Source: Roseofilum halophilum BLCC-M91 (GTDB lineage Bacteria > Cyanobacteriota > Cyanobacteriia > Cyanobacteriales > Desertifilaceae). From it: a stretch of 55,821 nt of DNA. The position numbers and the translations under genes are program-made. The notes beneath the pieces are model-generated. The model did not search any database. It had not been told where the DNA came from and was given only the letters and a program-made list of their open reading frames with translations. Positions 18,591-28,090 of this stretch are shown here, piece by piece (within the stretch, counting starts at the first letter, position 1; the number at the start of each line of letters is the position of its first letter). Location: positions 1-55,821 of the forward strand of contig NZ_JAQPOK010000027.1 of NCBI RefSeq assembly GCF_030068445.1, given 5' to 3'.

Positions 18591-18615
18591 GTGTAATAAA
18601 CTGTAGGACACTGCT

Positions 18616-19869
18616 CTACAGTTTATCATTTTTAGGGACATCCGATCCATTTTTTTGATTTTTCTCTTCAGAATCCATCGGCTCCTCCCTCTCTTCTGAA
18701 GGGAGAGATTTAAGAGGGACAGGGCTAGGAATAGATCTTTTTTTATTGGCTTGAAACTGGACTAATAACTCTAAATCTTTGAGGGCTTTTTCTGCTTTTT
18801 CCACTTTGTCCACCAGAGAAGTTGCTACTTGACTTCCGGTTTGGGCAAATTCAGTAAATTCCTGAATTCTTTGGCGAAAGCGATTAGCAACCCGTTTCAT
18901 TTGTTGCCCCGCTTCAAAGGTTTGGGTCACCAGTTGACTAATTTCTGAGCTGACACTACTAAATCCTCTCATTTCTGAACTCATTTGATTGGCAATTATG
19001 GCCAATTGAACCGCTAGATGGCGCACCTGTTGACTCACTCTTTCAATCAGTTTTGAAGTATCATCAATTGTTTGCAGTTCTTCTTCTAATAAGTCCCCTG
19101 TTTTCACAATTTTATCCATTTGATTACAAATAACACCGACTCCAGAAGACGTAGCACGAAAAGCCCGTTTACCGGATTGGGATAAAATTTTGCCAATTTG
19201 AATAAATCGATGATTCAAATCTGCCACTTCTTCATTCTTGCGAACCAATTCCTGTTGCTGTACTTCCAACAGTTGATTGCGTTCATGGATGACGGCCAGT
19301 TGATCTTCAAGCAGTCGAGAGTAAGCTTCAACTTTTTGATGTTCTCGTTCTAGTTTAATGGTATTTCTTTGGGCTTCAATTTGTTTGTTTTCAATTTCCC
19401 GATTTAAGTCAGATAGAATTTGAGATTGAGCGAGAATTAGAGTTTGAAATTCCAATAAAAAATAAGCCGAAATTCCGGGAACACTCGGTTCTTGAAAAAC
19501 CACGACTATCGGTTCATAAATCACGTTAGGATCGCGGGATAAGACGATATTGACGGCTGTACCAATTTTTTCAGTATAGGAAAGTTGTAAACATTTTCCT
19601 TTGGTTTTCATATTATTTAAGAAGTATTGAATCGGAGTTTTTAAGACTTTTTGTGTACCGTAGCTTTCACTCAAGTGTTCATAAAATAAACGCCGGGAAA
19701 TCATTCCTAACAGGCGACCGGGTGTGGCGATAATTACCCCTGCTAGGTCTGGCCGTTGATCGAATTGAGTTAAGACAACTTGGGTTAAGGTTGTCGGACT
19801 GACTTGAAAATCTTGGAGATTTAAGTCAAGTAAGCAGGAATCAAGGGTGAGTTGAGCAGAATGGCTCAT
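18616..19869 (-). CDS. coiled-coil signalling protein, CBS-like N-terminus and MCP-like C-terminus
   Basis: A 417-residue cytoplasmic protein with no membrane segment. Residues 1-150 look like a CBS-pair-like sensor (VIIATPGRLLGMISRRLFYE, YEPIVVVFQEP). Residues 155-235 are a coiled coil rich in Glu, Gln and Arg. Residues 250-370 resemble a methyl-accepting chemotaxis signalling helix bundle (VRHLAVQLAIIANQMSSEM, FSSVSSEISQLV) but lack a clear hairpin-tip motif. The tail is polar and charged. I infer a signal relay or scaffold; both assignments are by eye. A heptamer repeat array directly abuts the start codon, so there is no recognisable ribosome binding site. Confidence 0.6.
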   Translation of the reverse strand: MSHSAQLTLDSCLLDLNLQDFQVSPTTLTQVVLTQFDQRPDLAGVIIATPGRLLGMISRRLFYEHLSESYGTQKVLKTPIQYFLNNMKTKGKCLQLSYTEKIGTAVNIVLSRDPNVIYEPIVVVFQEPSVPGISAYFLLEFQTLILAQSQILSDLNREIENKQIEAQRNTIKLEREHQKVEAYSRLLEDQLAVIHERNQLLEVQQQELVRKNEEVADLNHRFIQIGKILSQSGKRAFRATSSGVGVICNQMDKIVKTGDLLEEELQTIDDTSKLIERVSQQVRHLAVQLAIIANQMSSEMRGFSSVSSEISQLVTQTFEAGQQMKRVANRFRQRIQEFTEFAQTGSQVATSLVDKVEKAEKALKDLELLVQFQANKKRSIPSPVPLKSLPSEEREEPMDSEEKNQKNGSDVPKNDKL

Positions 19870-19918
19870 GGGTAATGGGTAATAGGTAATGGGTAATAGG
19901 TAATAGGTAATAGGTCAT
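19870..19918. repeat. heptamer tandem repeat (STRR type), seven units
   Basis: Seven consecutive 7-mers of the form (A/G)GGTAAT, the last being AGGTCAT, touch the start codon of the coiled-coil gene. This is the short tandemly repeated repetitive (STRR) style known from cyanobacteria. Shorter relatives lie at 33725-33745 and 55688-55708. Confidence 0.9.
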
Positions 19919-19953
19919 GGAGTTGTTTTTAATATACTCTAACCTATTCCCGT

Positions 19954-22900
19954 TTATTCCCTATTCCCTAGTGCGTAGCGCACAGAGCAACCGTAAGATG
20001 ACCAATTGATGGCTTGTTGAAAATGGGGATGTTGGAGTAAGGCGGTGGCTGATGGGGGGATCAGGGGTCGGGAAAAGAGATAACCTTGTCCGTATTCACA
20101 GCCGAGCTGTTGCAGTTTGGAGCATTGAGCTGGGGTTTCGATGCCTTCACAGACGAGTTGCGCCCCCAGGTTATGGGCGAGGGTGATGATAGTTTGGGCG
20201 ATCGCCTCTTTACTCCCATCGGTTTCAATCCCATCGACAAATTCCCGGTCAATTTTAATCTGGTCTAGAGGCAGTTGGTGCAAGCGACTGAGGGAGGAGT
20301 ACCCTGTGCCAAAATCGTCAATCGACAGTTGCACCCCTAATGCTTTGAGCTGATGTAAGATAGACGCATCAAGTTGGGAGCTTTCCAGAAAGCTGGTTTC
20401 AGTAATCTCTAAGTTTAAGCAATGACCGGGAATTTGGTGCGATCGCAATAATTTTTCAATTTGCCCCACCAAATTAACCTGTTTCAGTTGCAATAACGAC
20501 AAGTTCACATTCAACACAATATTCAAACCTTGGGGGATCTCCGCTCGCCATTGCTGCAATTGGCTGCAACTTTGCTCTAATACCCACCAGCCCAAGGTAC
20601 TAATTAAGCCAATTTCCTCTGCAACGGGAATAAATTCCCCCGGTGAAATCCATCCTTTCTTAGAATGTTGCCATCTCAACAAGACCTCAAATCCTTTTAA
20701 TCCCCCCGTCCTTAAACACACGACCGGTTGATAGCATAGGGATAACTCTTCTAATTCTAGGGCACGAGTGAGATCGTGTTCTAGCTGCAACCGAGCTAAA
20801 GCACGGGGATGCATGAGTTTTTCAAAGCAGACAAACCTGCCTCCCCCTTGGGCTTTCGCCTGATACATAGCCAAATCTGCATCGCGCAAGAGTTCTTCGG
20901 GGGACTGATAATCTTGATGACCAAACGTAATGCCAATACTTGCACCCAAGGAAAACTCATAATCTCCCATCCGGAAGGGAGTACGCATTAAGGAGACTAA
21001 CTCTTCTGCGGTGGCGATCGCCTGTTGTGGATTGGTTAGGGAAGTCAATAAAACCGCAAATTCATCGCCTCCAAACCTTGCCAATCGATCTTTCGGACTG
21101 TCGGGATCGATACTAAAACAGGGGTCTAAAGTCATCCCACTCAGACAACCTTGTAATCTCTGAGCCACCTGTTTTAATAAATCATCTCCCACTAAATGCC
21201 CCAAACTATCATTAATAATCTTAAACCGGTCTAAATCAATAAAGAGAATCCCATAGAGTCCAGTTTGCTGAACTTGATAAGCATGAATGACCTGCTCCAG
21301 ATGGTCAATAAACCAAGCCCGATTTCTTAAACCAGTTAATTTATCATGGTAAGCATCATAGTGCAGTTGTTCCTCGGCCTGACGACGAGCGGTAATGTCT
21401 TCTACAGTTCCCTCATAATACACTACATTTCCTTCTTCATCAGCAACTGCTCTTTGCGTTTCTGAAATCCAAATGATTTCCCCATCTCGACGATAAATTT
21501 GAGACTCAAAATCATAAACAATGCCCTGTTGTTGGGTTAGTTTTTTGAGTTGTTGACGGCGATTAGGGTCAACATAAAGTTGCCGATCGATATTGGTCAA
21601 ACCCTCAATTAAGGCTTCTGGACTATCATATCCATATAAATGGGCTAAAAACCGATTTGCACTTAAATAACGGCCATCTGGGGTACTCTGAAAAATTCCT
21701 TGACTAATATTTTCAAATATGCTTCGATATTTTAACTCACTTTCCCGTAGGGCACATTCTGCCTCTTGACGTTTGAGTTCTTGGTGATGGGCTGTAATAA
21801 AGCGAGAAATATCCTTAGCCATTAACTCAATCATCTCACGATCGGCTTCGGTAAACGGTTGTTCCCGCACTTCTGAAGACAAGAAACTGAGAACACCATA
21901 AATTTTATCTTCTACAATAATTGGAGTGCCTAAGTAGGATTCCAGATTTAAATTCTTATAGGGAGGACATTCTCGCAGTTGGGGATGTTCGGCAATACAG
22001 CCACAACTCAGAGTTTGTTGATGATAAATAATTTCTGAACAGTAGGGGTCTGATAAGTTAAAACAAGTTCCTGGTTTTAATTGGGGAAAATCACTTTCTA
22101 CAAATTCTAAGCAAATAATCTGTTGATTGACATTAGCAATAAATCCCGTAGTCAGTCCAAACAATTGGCATCCTGCTTGTAAGTAGGCGGAAAACAGTTC
22201 TTCAAAATCATGATAATTGCCGGTACTCAAGCGGTGGAGATAGGTAAGCCGGGTACTAAATTCAGAGAGTTTTTCGGCTTGCTGGTAACGTTCTGTTAAA
22301 TCTAAATCAATACAGTATATTTCGGGTTTTCCTTTCCCATTGTAAAGGAGAACATTGCTGCAAAAAATAGCGATCGAGTTTTGATGCTTATTTTTGATAA
22401 TTAATTCTTCTGGAGGGATAGAAATTCCTTGGGCAATCCAATTGTGATAGTCTTGGCGTAGACTTTGGGCTGTTTCGGGAGAAAGGATCAACTCTTCTAG
22501 GTTTTTGCCGATCGCCTCTTCCGCCTTGTATCCGTATAAATTCTCACTCGCTTTATTCCAGAAAAACACATTCAGATCTTTATCAAATCCCTGTACCGGA
22601 ATTAAAGGCACTTCTTCAAATAAGCGCCGAAATCGTTGCTCGCTTTCCCTTAAGATGGCTTCACCTTGACATCGTTCAATGGCAATTCCAGCCAACCGAG
22701 TCGCAGACTCCATCAGTTTTTGATGTTGCTCTGTGGGGACGCTTGGAAATCGAGCATAAAAGCACAATGTGCCCAACACCTGATTTTGTAAAGAGAGGAT
22801 CGGAATTGACCAGGCTGCTTGCAAGCCATAGGCTAAGGCTAAATCTTTATATTGGCTCCAGAGGGGATCGGTGGCAATATTTTCTACGATTACCGGTTCC

Positions 22901-23652
22901 TTGCGATAGGCGGCTGTACCACAAGATCCGCAGGCTTCGCAGATCTCTAAACCATCCATTACCCGGTTATAATCGGGGTGCAATTGGGGCGCTGCACCCA
23001 ACCTTAAACAGTTGCTGTGGGGATCGGTGAGCAGGATTGAGCCGAGCAGTTCTGGGGCTTGACTTTCTAAAGCATGAATGAGTAAACTCAGGGTTTCTGA
23101 GAGGGGAGCATTTTTGGCGATCGCCTCTAGCACCTGTTTTTGTCCATCTAGCCACAGTTCCTTGTATTTGCGATCGCTAATTTCGGTAACAGTTCCCATC
23201 ATCCGATAGGCATGATTCTCATTATTTTTAAATACCATTCCCCGATCGAGTACCCAAATATAGTGTCCATCATGACGACGCAGCCGAAACTCTAATTCAT
23301 AACTGTTTCCTGTTTCTAAGACCAAATGCATCATTTCTTGATGCTTGTGTCGATCCTCTGGATGAATCAAGCAGAGAACACTCTCAAAATTTGCTTCTAT
23401 TTCCTGGGGGTTAAGACCCAGAAGCTCATAGAGTTGGTCATTCCATATCACCTTGTCCGGTTCTATATCCCAGATCCAAACCCCATCCGTTGTGGTTTCC
23501 ATCATCAAACGGAATTGAGCGTCTTGGATTTCTAGATGGATTGGTTGCATTCCCCCACGATCCTTGTTCTTCATGTATCCCTGAGCAGAGCTTTTCTTCA
23601 ATTCCAAAAGATGACCTCCCCAAGTCATAGATTGACGATCTCTAGGTAACAC
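19954..23652 (-). CDS. PAS/GAF sensor with GGDEF and EAL domains
   Basis: A 1232-residue cytoplasmic cyclic-di-GMP enzyme. Approximate order: PAS 47-165, GAF 178-330, PAS 342-465, GAF 470-630, PAS 640-760, GGDEF 770-950, EAL 965-1210. The GGDEF motif is intact (ARFGGDEFAVLL). The inhibitory RxxD site is missing, with SPKD in its place. The EAL signature is EVL, but the other EAL catalytic residues are present (EITETSF, IDDFGTGYSSL, IKIDREF, CEGIET, YGQGYLFSRPL), so both synthesis and breakdown are possible. A Cys-rich stretch in GAF1 (CEACGSCG) might bind a ligand or metal. The start is GTG at 23652 and uncertain; ATG at 23628 or 23574 would remove only pre-PAS residues. Confidence 0.92.
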   Translation of the reverse strand: MLPRDRQSMTWGGHLLELKKSSAQGYMKNKDRGGMQPIHLEIQDAQFRLMMETTTDGVWIWDIEPDKVIWNDQLYELLGLNPQEIEANFESVLCLIHPEDRHKHQEMMHLVLETGNSYELEFRLRRHDGHYIWVLDRGMVFKNNENHAYRMMGTVTEISDRKYKELWLDGQKQVLEAIAKNAPLSETLSLLIHALESQAPELLGSILLTDPHSNCLRLGAAPQLHPDYNRVMDGLEICEACGSCGTAAYRKEPVIVENIATDPLWSQYKDLALAYGLQAAWSIPILSLQNQVLGTLCFYARFPSVPTEQHQKLMESATRLAGIAIERCQGEAILRESEQRFRRLFEEVPLIPVQGFDKDLNVFFWNKASENLYGYKAEEAIGKNLEELILSPETAQSLRQDYHNWIAQGISIPPEELIIKNKHQNSIAIFCSNVLLYNGKGKPEIYCIDLDLTERYQQAEKLSEFSTRLTYLHRLSTGNYHDFEELFSAYLQAGCQLFGLTTGFIANVNQQIICLEFVESDFPQLKPGTCFNLSDPYCSEIIYHQQTLSCGCIAEHPQLRECPPYKNLNLESYLGTPIIVEDKIYGVLSFLSSEVREQPFTEADREMIELMAKDISRFITAHHQELKRQEAECALRESELKYRSIFENISQGIFQSTPDGRYLSANRFLAHLYGYDSPEALIEGLTNIDRQLYVDPNRRQQLKKLTQQQGIVYDFESQIYRRDGEIIWISETQRAVADEEGNVVYYEGTVEDITARRQAEEQLHYDAYHDKLTGLRNRAWFIDHLEQVIHAYQVQQTGLYGILFIDLDRFKIINDSLGHLVGDDLLKQVAQRLQGCLSGMTLDPCFSIDPDSPKDRLARFGGDEFAVLLTSLTNPQQAIATAEELVSLMRTPFRMGDYEFSLGASIGITFGHQDYQSPEELLRDADLAMYQAKAQGGGRFVCFEKLMHPRALARLQLEHDLTRALELEELSLCYQPVVCLRTGGLKGFEVLLRWQHSKKGWISPGEFIPVAEEIGLISTLGWWVLEQSCSQLQQWRAEIPQGLNIVLNVNLSLLQLKQVNLVGQIEKLLRSHQIPGHCLNLEITETSFLESSQLDASILHQLKALGVQLSIDDFGTGYSSLSRLHQLPLDQIKIDREFVDGIETDGSKEAIAQTIITLAHNLGAQLVCEGIETPAQCSKLQQLGCEYGQGYLFSRPLIPPSATALLQHPHFQQAINWSSYGCSVRYALGNRE

Positions 23653-23862
23653 TTAAATTTTTGGGAGATGGATCGAAATAAGATTGTTTTTGATCGATCT
23701 TGACTATAACTTAAAACCCCATTCACGTCATGATATGGGTCTATTTTACAAAATAACTGTTTAACTTAAGTCAATATGGATACGGGTTTGGCCGTTTGGT
23801 CTAATTGTCAATCCAGGGTAAGCTAAAAGATTGAACTGATAAATTTATGGAAGTCAAAGCCG

Positions 23863-24309
23863 ATGCGATCGCCTTCTCTACTCCGTTGTATACAACTGAC
23901 TTGCCTTTCTCTTCTGCTGGTGCTGACCTCTTGGAGTATGGCTCCCGATGCCTTAGCACTGACTCAAATCAAAATATCCGATCTCTCCTACGAAATGTGT
24001 CCTCCAGAAATCGGTGAAGGAGCAGTCACCAGTGGGGGATTGTCTCAACCGGCCAACTGCTTCCTCATCCATGGACAAGCCACTAACCCGACGGGAAAAA
24101 CCGTTTATGATGCTGATATTTTTGGTCGCGTCTACGATGCCAACCGCAACCCTGTCATGCAAAATCGGACTCGTTTGGGGCTAATTGAGAAAGTACCACC
24201 GGGAGTCAGTGACTTTGAACTGAGAATCTCCGTGGCTGCCAATCAACCCACTCCTTTGATCCTAGAGCAATTCAAGGCTGCGGGTTTTAGTGGTCGAGTT
24301 CGGCGCTAA
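23863..24309 (+). CDS. hypothetical exported protein
   Basis: A 148-residue protein with a clear signal peptide (LTCLSLLLVLTSWSMAPDAL, cleavage probably after ALA). The mature domain of about 115 residues has two Cys (MCPPEIG, ANCFLIHG) that could pair, and a beta-rich body resembling an immunoglobulin-like fold (GQATNPTGKTVYDADIFGRV). I recognise no family. The start ATG at 23863 is the only in-frame one before the signal. It overlaps the opposing yggT gene by four bases at their stops. Confidence 0.72.
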   Translation: MRSPSLLRCIQLTCLSLLLVLTSWSMAPDALALTQIKISDLSYEMCPPEIGEGAVTSGGLSQPANCFLIHGQATNPTGKTVYDADIFGRVYDANRNPVMQNRTRLGLIEKVPPGVSDFELRISVAANQPTPLILEQFKAAGFSGRVRR

Positions 24310-24590
24310 AAGCCCAATGACCCCTGGGCAAAGGAGACCTGAAGAGTGTTGAACACACCGCTCAAAAACTGGAGCAAGAAGATTGCCAAAATGGGAGAAA
24401 AGTCGAGTCCCCCCAGGGGCGGAATGATCGACCGGAAAATATTCAGATAGGGATCGGTGAGCTGACTCAGGAGGGAAAATGGGGGGTCAAACCAGTTGAT
24501 ACTGGGAAACCAACTCAATAAAACCCGAATAATCAGGAGGACAAAGTAGATTTGACAAAAAGTTGCTAGGGTGCTGGCAAGCAAGTACAT
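24306..24590 (-). CDS. YggT family membrane protein
   Basis: A 94-residue YggT (Ycf19-like) protein with two hydrophobic helices (about 3-25 and 63-85) separated by the family signature LLSWFPSINWFDPPFSLLSQ and LTDPYLNIFRSIIPPLGG. Bacterial and plastid members are linked to division, osmotic shock and thylakoid biogenesis. It is single-copy here and at the family's usual length. Confidence 0.9.
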   Translation of the reverse strand: MYLLASTLATFCQIYFVLLIIRVLLSWFPSINWFDPPFSLLSQLTDPYLNIFRSIIPPLGGLDFSPILAIFLLQFLSGVFNTLQVSFAQGSLGF

Positions 24591-24605
24591 AGGGATTCCA
24601 TTCCT

Positions 24606-24728
24606 CAGAGATTACAGGATCGTTTGTTTTCTAATGTACCGGATCGCTTACCCGAAGTGGCAGAGGAATTTCCGAACCGGGTGGGAATGGCTAAGAAGGG
24701 TTATGTCCACTTAAAATACCCCCATTAA
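24606..24728 (+). other. coding-like fragment without a start
   Basis: This forward frame ends with TAA at 24728 and reads like protein (for example RLQDRLFSNVPDRLPEVAEE, then a Lys-rich end), but it has no start codon and runs back into the yggT gene antisense. It may be the 3' remnant of a lost gene. I recognise no family. Confidence 0.2.
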
Positions 24729-24734
24729 AAATTC

Positions 24735-24800
24735 AGGGAGCAAGATGCTCCCACTCCAGTCAGATCAAAGAATTCGAGGAGTGCGGGCATCTTGCCCGCT
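24735..24800. repeat. paired hairpins, constant-loop family
   Basis: Hairpins GGGAGC-AAGAT-GCTCCC (24736-24752) and GCGGGC-ATCTT-GCCCGC (24783-24799) are mirror copies of one element with an outer ACTCC/GGAGT arm. They belong to the same family as the array at 38161-38333. They lie just past the stop of the TPR gene and could terminate it. Confidence 0.75.
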
Positions 24801-24827
24801 TCTCTTTTCAATTCACCGGATTTGATA

Positions 24828-25742
24828 TTAGAAGCGCTCTAAATCTCGTGCCCGTTGTAACAATTGGGCGGCTGCCGTGGCCCACTGTTGATTGCCGTCG
24901 GTTTCATAGAGTTGTTGGGCAAAGGCTAATACCCGTTGGGCTTCTTGATATTCTTGTTGCTCTAGAAACACTAACCCCGCTCCATAATAGGCATTGCCAT
25001 AATTGGGATTGGCTGCGGCAGCCTCTCGGAAGGCATTGAGGGCCCGATCCAGTTGACCTTGTTGTAATAAAATGGAGCCGATCGCATAATAGGCTTCGGC
25101 ATAAGCTGGATTTTTGTTTACTGCTTGGCGCAAAGCCTCCAGAGCTGGGGCTAAATCCCCCTGTTCCTGATAAATCAGACCCAAATAATAATAGGGTTCC
25201 GGAGCGGTTGGCGAAAACACCATGGCCTGCTTAAATGAGGCGATCGCCTCTGTCCGTTTTCCCTGTAATTTTTGTAGCAATCCCAAATTGTAATGTCCGA
25301 CTCCCAACTTCGGATCGAGTTCGATCGCCATCTGTAAATAATCCTGAGCCTGTTCTAAATTACTCCCTTCTAACAGGGCTGCCCCTAAATTTGCGTAGGC
25401 CATGGCAAAATTCGGATCGATCTGAATCGCTTGGTGAAAAGCACTTGCCGCCCCTTGAAGATCCCCCGTCTGTCGGAGAGCTAGACCTAAATTATACTGA
25501 GCCGGAGCCAAATTTGGCCCCAACCGCGCCGACTCCCGAAAAGCGGCGATCGCCTGTTCCACCTCTCCCGCTTGAATCAATTGCAAGCCTTGATGCAAAG
25601 ACTCGACCGCCTGAGTCGGAACTTCAACCTGAGCCAACTTGAGAGGATCGAGTCCCCGTACTGCACTCCCAGAGAACACCGCAGCGATCGCCGTTGCGTA
25701 GCAGAAACCAAGCCACCACCGATTACCAAAGCCCATCATCAT
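24828..25742 (-). CDS. TPR repeat protein, exported
   Basis: A 304-residue protein from the ATG at 25742. An N-terminal hydrophobic segment (WWLGFCYATAIAAVFSGSAV) is a signal peptide or anchor. Residues about 45-290 are roughly seven TPR units with the usual consensus (AQYNLGLALRQTGDLQGAAS, AYANLGAALLEGSNLEQAQD). TPR arrays bind partner proteins; being exported, it probably acts in the periplasm or lumen. No enzymatic domain is present. Confidence 0.9.
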   Translation of the reverse strand: MMMGFGNRWWLGFCYATAIAAVFSGSAVRGLDPLKLAQVEVPTQAVESLHQGLQLIQAGEVEQAIAAFRESARLGPNLAPAQYNLGLALRQTGDLQGAASAFHQAIQIDPNFAMAYANLGAALLEGSNLEQAQDYLQMAIELDPKLGVGHYNLGLLQKLQGKRTEAIASFKQAMVFSPTAPEPYYYLGLIYQEQGDLAPALEALRQAVNKNPAYAEAYYAIGSILLQQGQLDRALNAFREAAAANPNYGNAYYGAGLVFLEQQEYQEAQRVLAFAQQLYETDGNQQWATAAAQLLQRARDLERF

Positions 25743-26044
25743 CAATTTTCACTTCATTGGAGGGTACTGAATTTTTCCTGGTATAGCACACTTTCAAGCC
25801 CCCCAGGGAGAGAGATAAAACCGTTAGACGGGCAACGATAAAAAAATTGATAAAAATTCATCAAAAATAACACTCATTCACGTTACTTCAAAAAAATACC
25901 CGAATTGCTTTAAAAGAGATTGCAATTTGTTCAATCTCCCTCCAGAAGAGGTAACCTCTAAAGTATTGAATCGATGGTGCATCATCCCATGAAGATGAGC
26001 GCCCATCTTACCCTCCTTTACCTAAAAAAATTGAGGAGAACCTT
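25743..26044. other. intergenic region between divergent TPR and EF-G-like genes
   Basis: About 300 bases with no convincing gene; it must carry both promoters. It is AT-rich between 25840 and 25935 and contains the palindrome AGAGGTAACCTCT at 25947-25959 and a strong Shine-Dalgarno (GAGGAGA) just before the EF-G-like ATG. I could not place -35/-10 boxes with confidence. Confidence 0.5.
25947..25959. promoter_or_regulatory. palindrome, candidate operator
   Basis: AGAGGTAACCTCT is a perfect 6-bp inverted repeat around a single A, 86 bp upstream of the EF-G-like start. It could be a repressor site or a small attenuator hairpin; there is no direct evidence. Confidence 0.25.
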
Positions 26045-28090
26045 ATGAACGAAACAGGAGTATTGTGCAGCCGTAATGTGGCCATTGTCGGCCCTTACAT
26101 GGGTGGTAAAACCACGCTGCTCGAAAGCTTAGAATATGTGAGCGGCGCAATCTCGCGCAAAGGCTCGATAAAAGACGGAACCACCATCGGCGACGGATCG
26201 CCCGAAGCGCGATCGCAACAAATGAGCGTCGAAATCAACGTCGCCTCCACAGACTACCAAGACATTCACTTCACCTTCCTCGACTGTCCCGGTTCCATCG
26301 AATTTGCCCAAGAAACCTACAACGCCCTCATCGGCGTAGGTGCAGCCATTATCGTCTGCGAACCCGAACCCGATCGCATCCTCACCCTTGCCCCCCTCTT
26401 CAAATTCCTAGACGACTGGAAAATTCCCCATCTCGTCTTCATAAACAAAATGGATCGCGTCTGCACCGACGAAGAACGCTGTCTAACCAGTTTTTCTGCC
26501 CTGCTTACCGCTCTAAAATCCGTATCTTCGCGCCCCATTATTCCCCACCAATTCCCCATCGCTGCTGAAGACAAAATAATCGGCTATATTGACCTCGTAA
26601 GCGAACAAGCCTATCACTACCACCCCGACGCACCCGCCGATCCCGTCCCCCTTCCAGAGTCCCTCAAAGACGCAGAAACCCAGGCTAGAACCCAGATGCT
26701 CGAAACCCTAGCCGACTTTGACGACCACCTCTTGGAAGAACTCCTCGAAGACATCCAGCCCTCCCAAGAAGAAATCGTCAAAGACCTGAAAATGGAATTA
26801 GGAGCCGATTTGATCGTGCCCGTATTCCTCGGTGTCGCTTCCGAAGGCTATGGCGTGCGTCCCCTCCTCGATGCCCTGAAACGGGAAGCGCCCGCCCCCA
26901 ACCTCACCTCAGAGCGGCGGGGAGTTGACCTAGAAAGCGATGCCCCCATTGCCCAAGTCTTAAAAACCTATTACACCCCCCAAGGGGGAAAAATGTCTCT
27001 GGTTCGCGTTTGGCAAGGCGAAATTACCGAAGGTTTAGTTCTCAATGGCGTGCGACCTGGCGGAATTTATCGCCTGTTCGGACAACAACAGGAATCTGTA
27101 TCCAAAGCTGGCATTGGGGAAATCGTCGCCCTAGCGCGGATGGATGGGGTATACACCGGTGATACCCTATCGCCCACCAAAGAGGTGGAAGCCCTACCCA
27201 AGGCCAATATTGTCCAACCCGTCTATTCCATGGCGATCGCCCCTGAAAATCGCAAAGACGAAGTAAAACTCACCCCAGCCCTCAACAAACTCCTAGAAGA
27301 AGACCCCTCCCTCTATTGGGAGCAACATGGAGACACCCACGAAGTCATCCTCTGGGGACAAGGAGAAATTCATCTCAAAGTCAGCCTAGAGCGCCTCAAA
27401 CGTAAGTACAACCTGCCCATGGCCACCCATTTACCCAAGGTGGCTTACAAAGAAACCATCCGCAAACCCGTTGAGAGCATTCACGGACGCTATAAACACC
27501 AAAGTGGCGGTCATGGTCAATTTGGCGATGTCTATTTAGATATCCGTCCCTTAGAGCGGGGAGAAGGCTTTATCTTCAATGAAACCATCGTCGGTGGTGT
27601 AGTGCCCAAACAATACATTCCTGGGGTAGAAACCGGAGTACGAGAATACCTGAGCCAAGGGCCGCTGGGCTTCCCTGTGGTTGATGTGAGCGTTACCCTC
27701 ACCAACGGCAGTTACCACAGTGTAGACAGTTCCGAACAAGCCTTTAAACAAGCTGCTCGACTCGCCATGACCACCGGCATGAGCCAAGGTAAACCCATCT
27801 TACTCGAACCCATCTGCGCCATTACCATTTCTGCACCCACAGAATTTACCTCCAAAGTCTTGCAACTGCTCAGTGGTCGTCGCGGTCAAATCCTCGGCTA
27901 TGAACCCCTGACTTCTTGGAAAGGATGGGATCAAACCTCTGCCTATCTTCCCCAAGCAGAAATGCAAAACTTTATTGTTGAGTTGCGCTCTTTGACTATG
28001 GGAGTCGGCTTCTTTGATTGGAAGTACGATCACTTGCAAGAAGTGCCCGATAAAGTCGCCGATCGCGTTTTAGCAACCCTGGGTGAATAA
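26045..28090 (+). CDS. elongation factor G-like GTPase
   Basis: A 681-residue member of the EF-G family in a divergent form (EF-G-like) found beside canonical fusA in cyanobacteria. G1 is GPYMGGKTTL, G3 is DCPG rather than the DTPG of true EF-G, and G4 is NKMDRV. Domains II to V follow, with domain IV containing HKYQSGGHGQFG-like residues (KHQSGGHGQFGDVYLDI) and a closing LRSLTMGVGFF. Canonical fusA is probably elsewhere in the genome, so this is likely a specialised or stress-related paralogue; translocase activity is unproven. A GAGGAGA ribosome binding site sets the start. Confidence 0.88.
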   Translation: MNETGVLCSRNVAIVGPYMGGKTTLLESLEYVSGAISRKGSIKDGTTIGDGSPEARSQQMSVEINVASTDYQDIHFTFLDCPGSIEFAQETYNALIGVGAAIIVCEPEPDRILTLAPLFKFLDDWKIPHLVFINKMDRVCTDEERCLTSFSALLTALKSVSSRPIIPHQFPIAAEDKIIGYIDLVSEQAYHYHPDAPADPVPLPESLKDAETQARTQMLETLADFDDHLLEELLEDIQPSQEEIVKDLKMELGADLIVPVFLGVASEGYGVRPLLDALKREAPAPNLTSERRGVDLESDAPIAQVLKTYYTPQGGKMSLVRVWQGEITEGLVLNGVRPGGIYRLFGQQQESVSKAGIGEIVALARMDGVYTGDTLSPTKEVEALPKANIVQPVYSMAIAPENRKDEVKLTPALNKLLEEDPSLYWEQHGDTHEVILWGQGEIHLKVSLERLKRKYNLPMATHLPKVAYKETIRKPVESIHGRYKHQSGGHGQFGDVYLDIRPLERGEGFIFNETIVGGVVPKQYIPGVETGVREYLSQGPLGFPVVDVSVTLTNGSYHSVDSSEQAFKQAARLAMTTGMSQGKPILLEPICAITISAPTEFTSKVLQLLSGRRGQILGYEPLTSWKGWDQTSAYLPQAEMQNFIVELRSLTMGVGFFDWKYDHLQEVPDKVADRVLATLGE

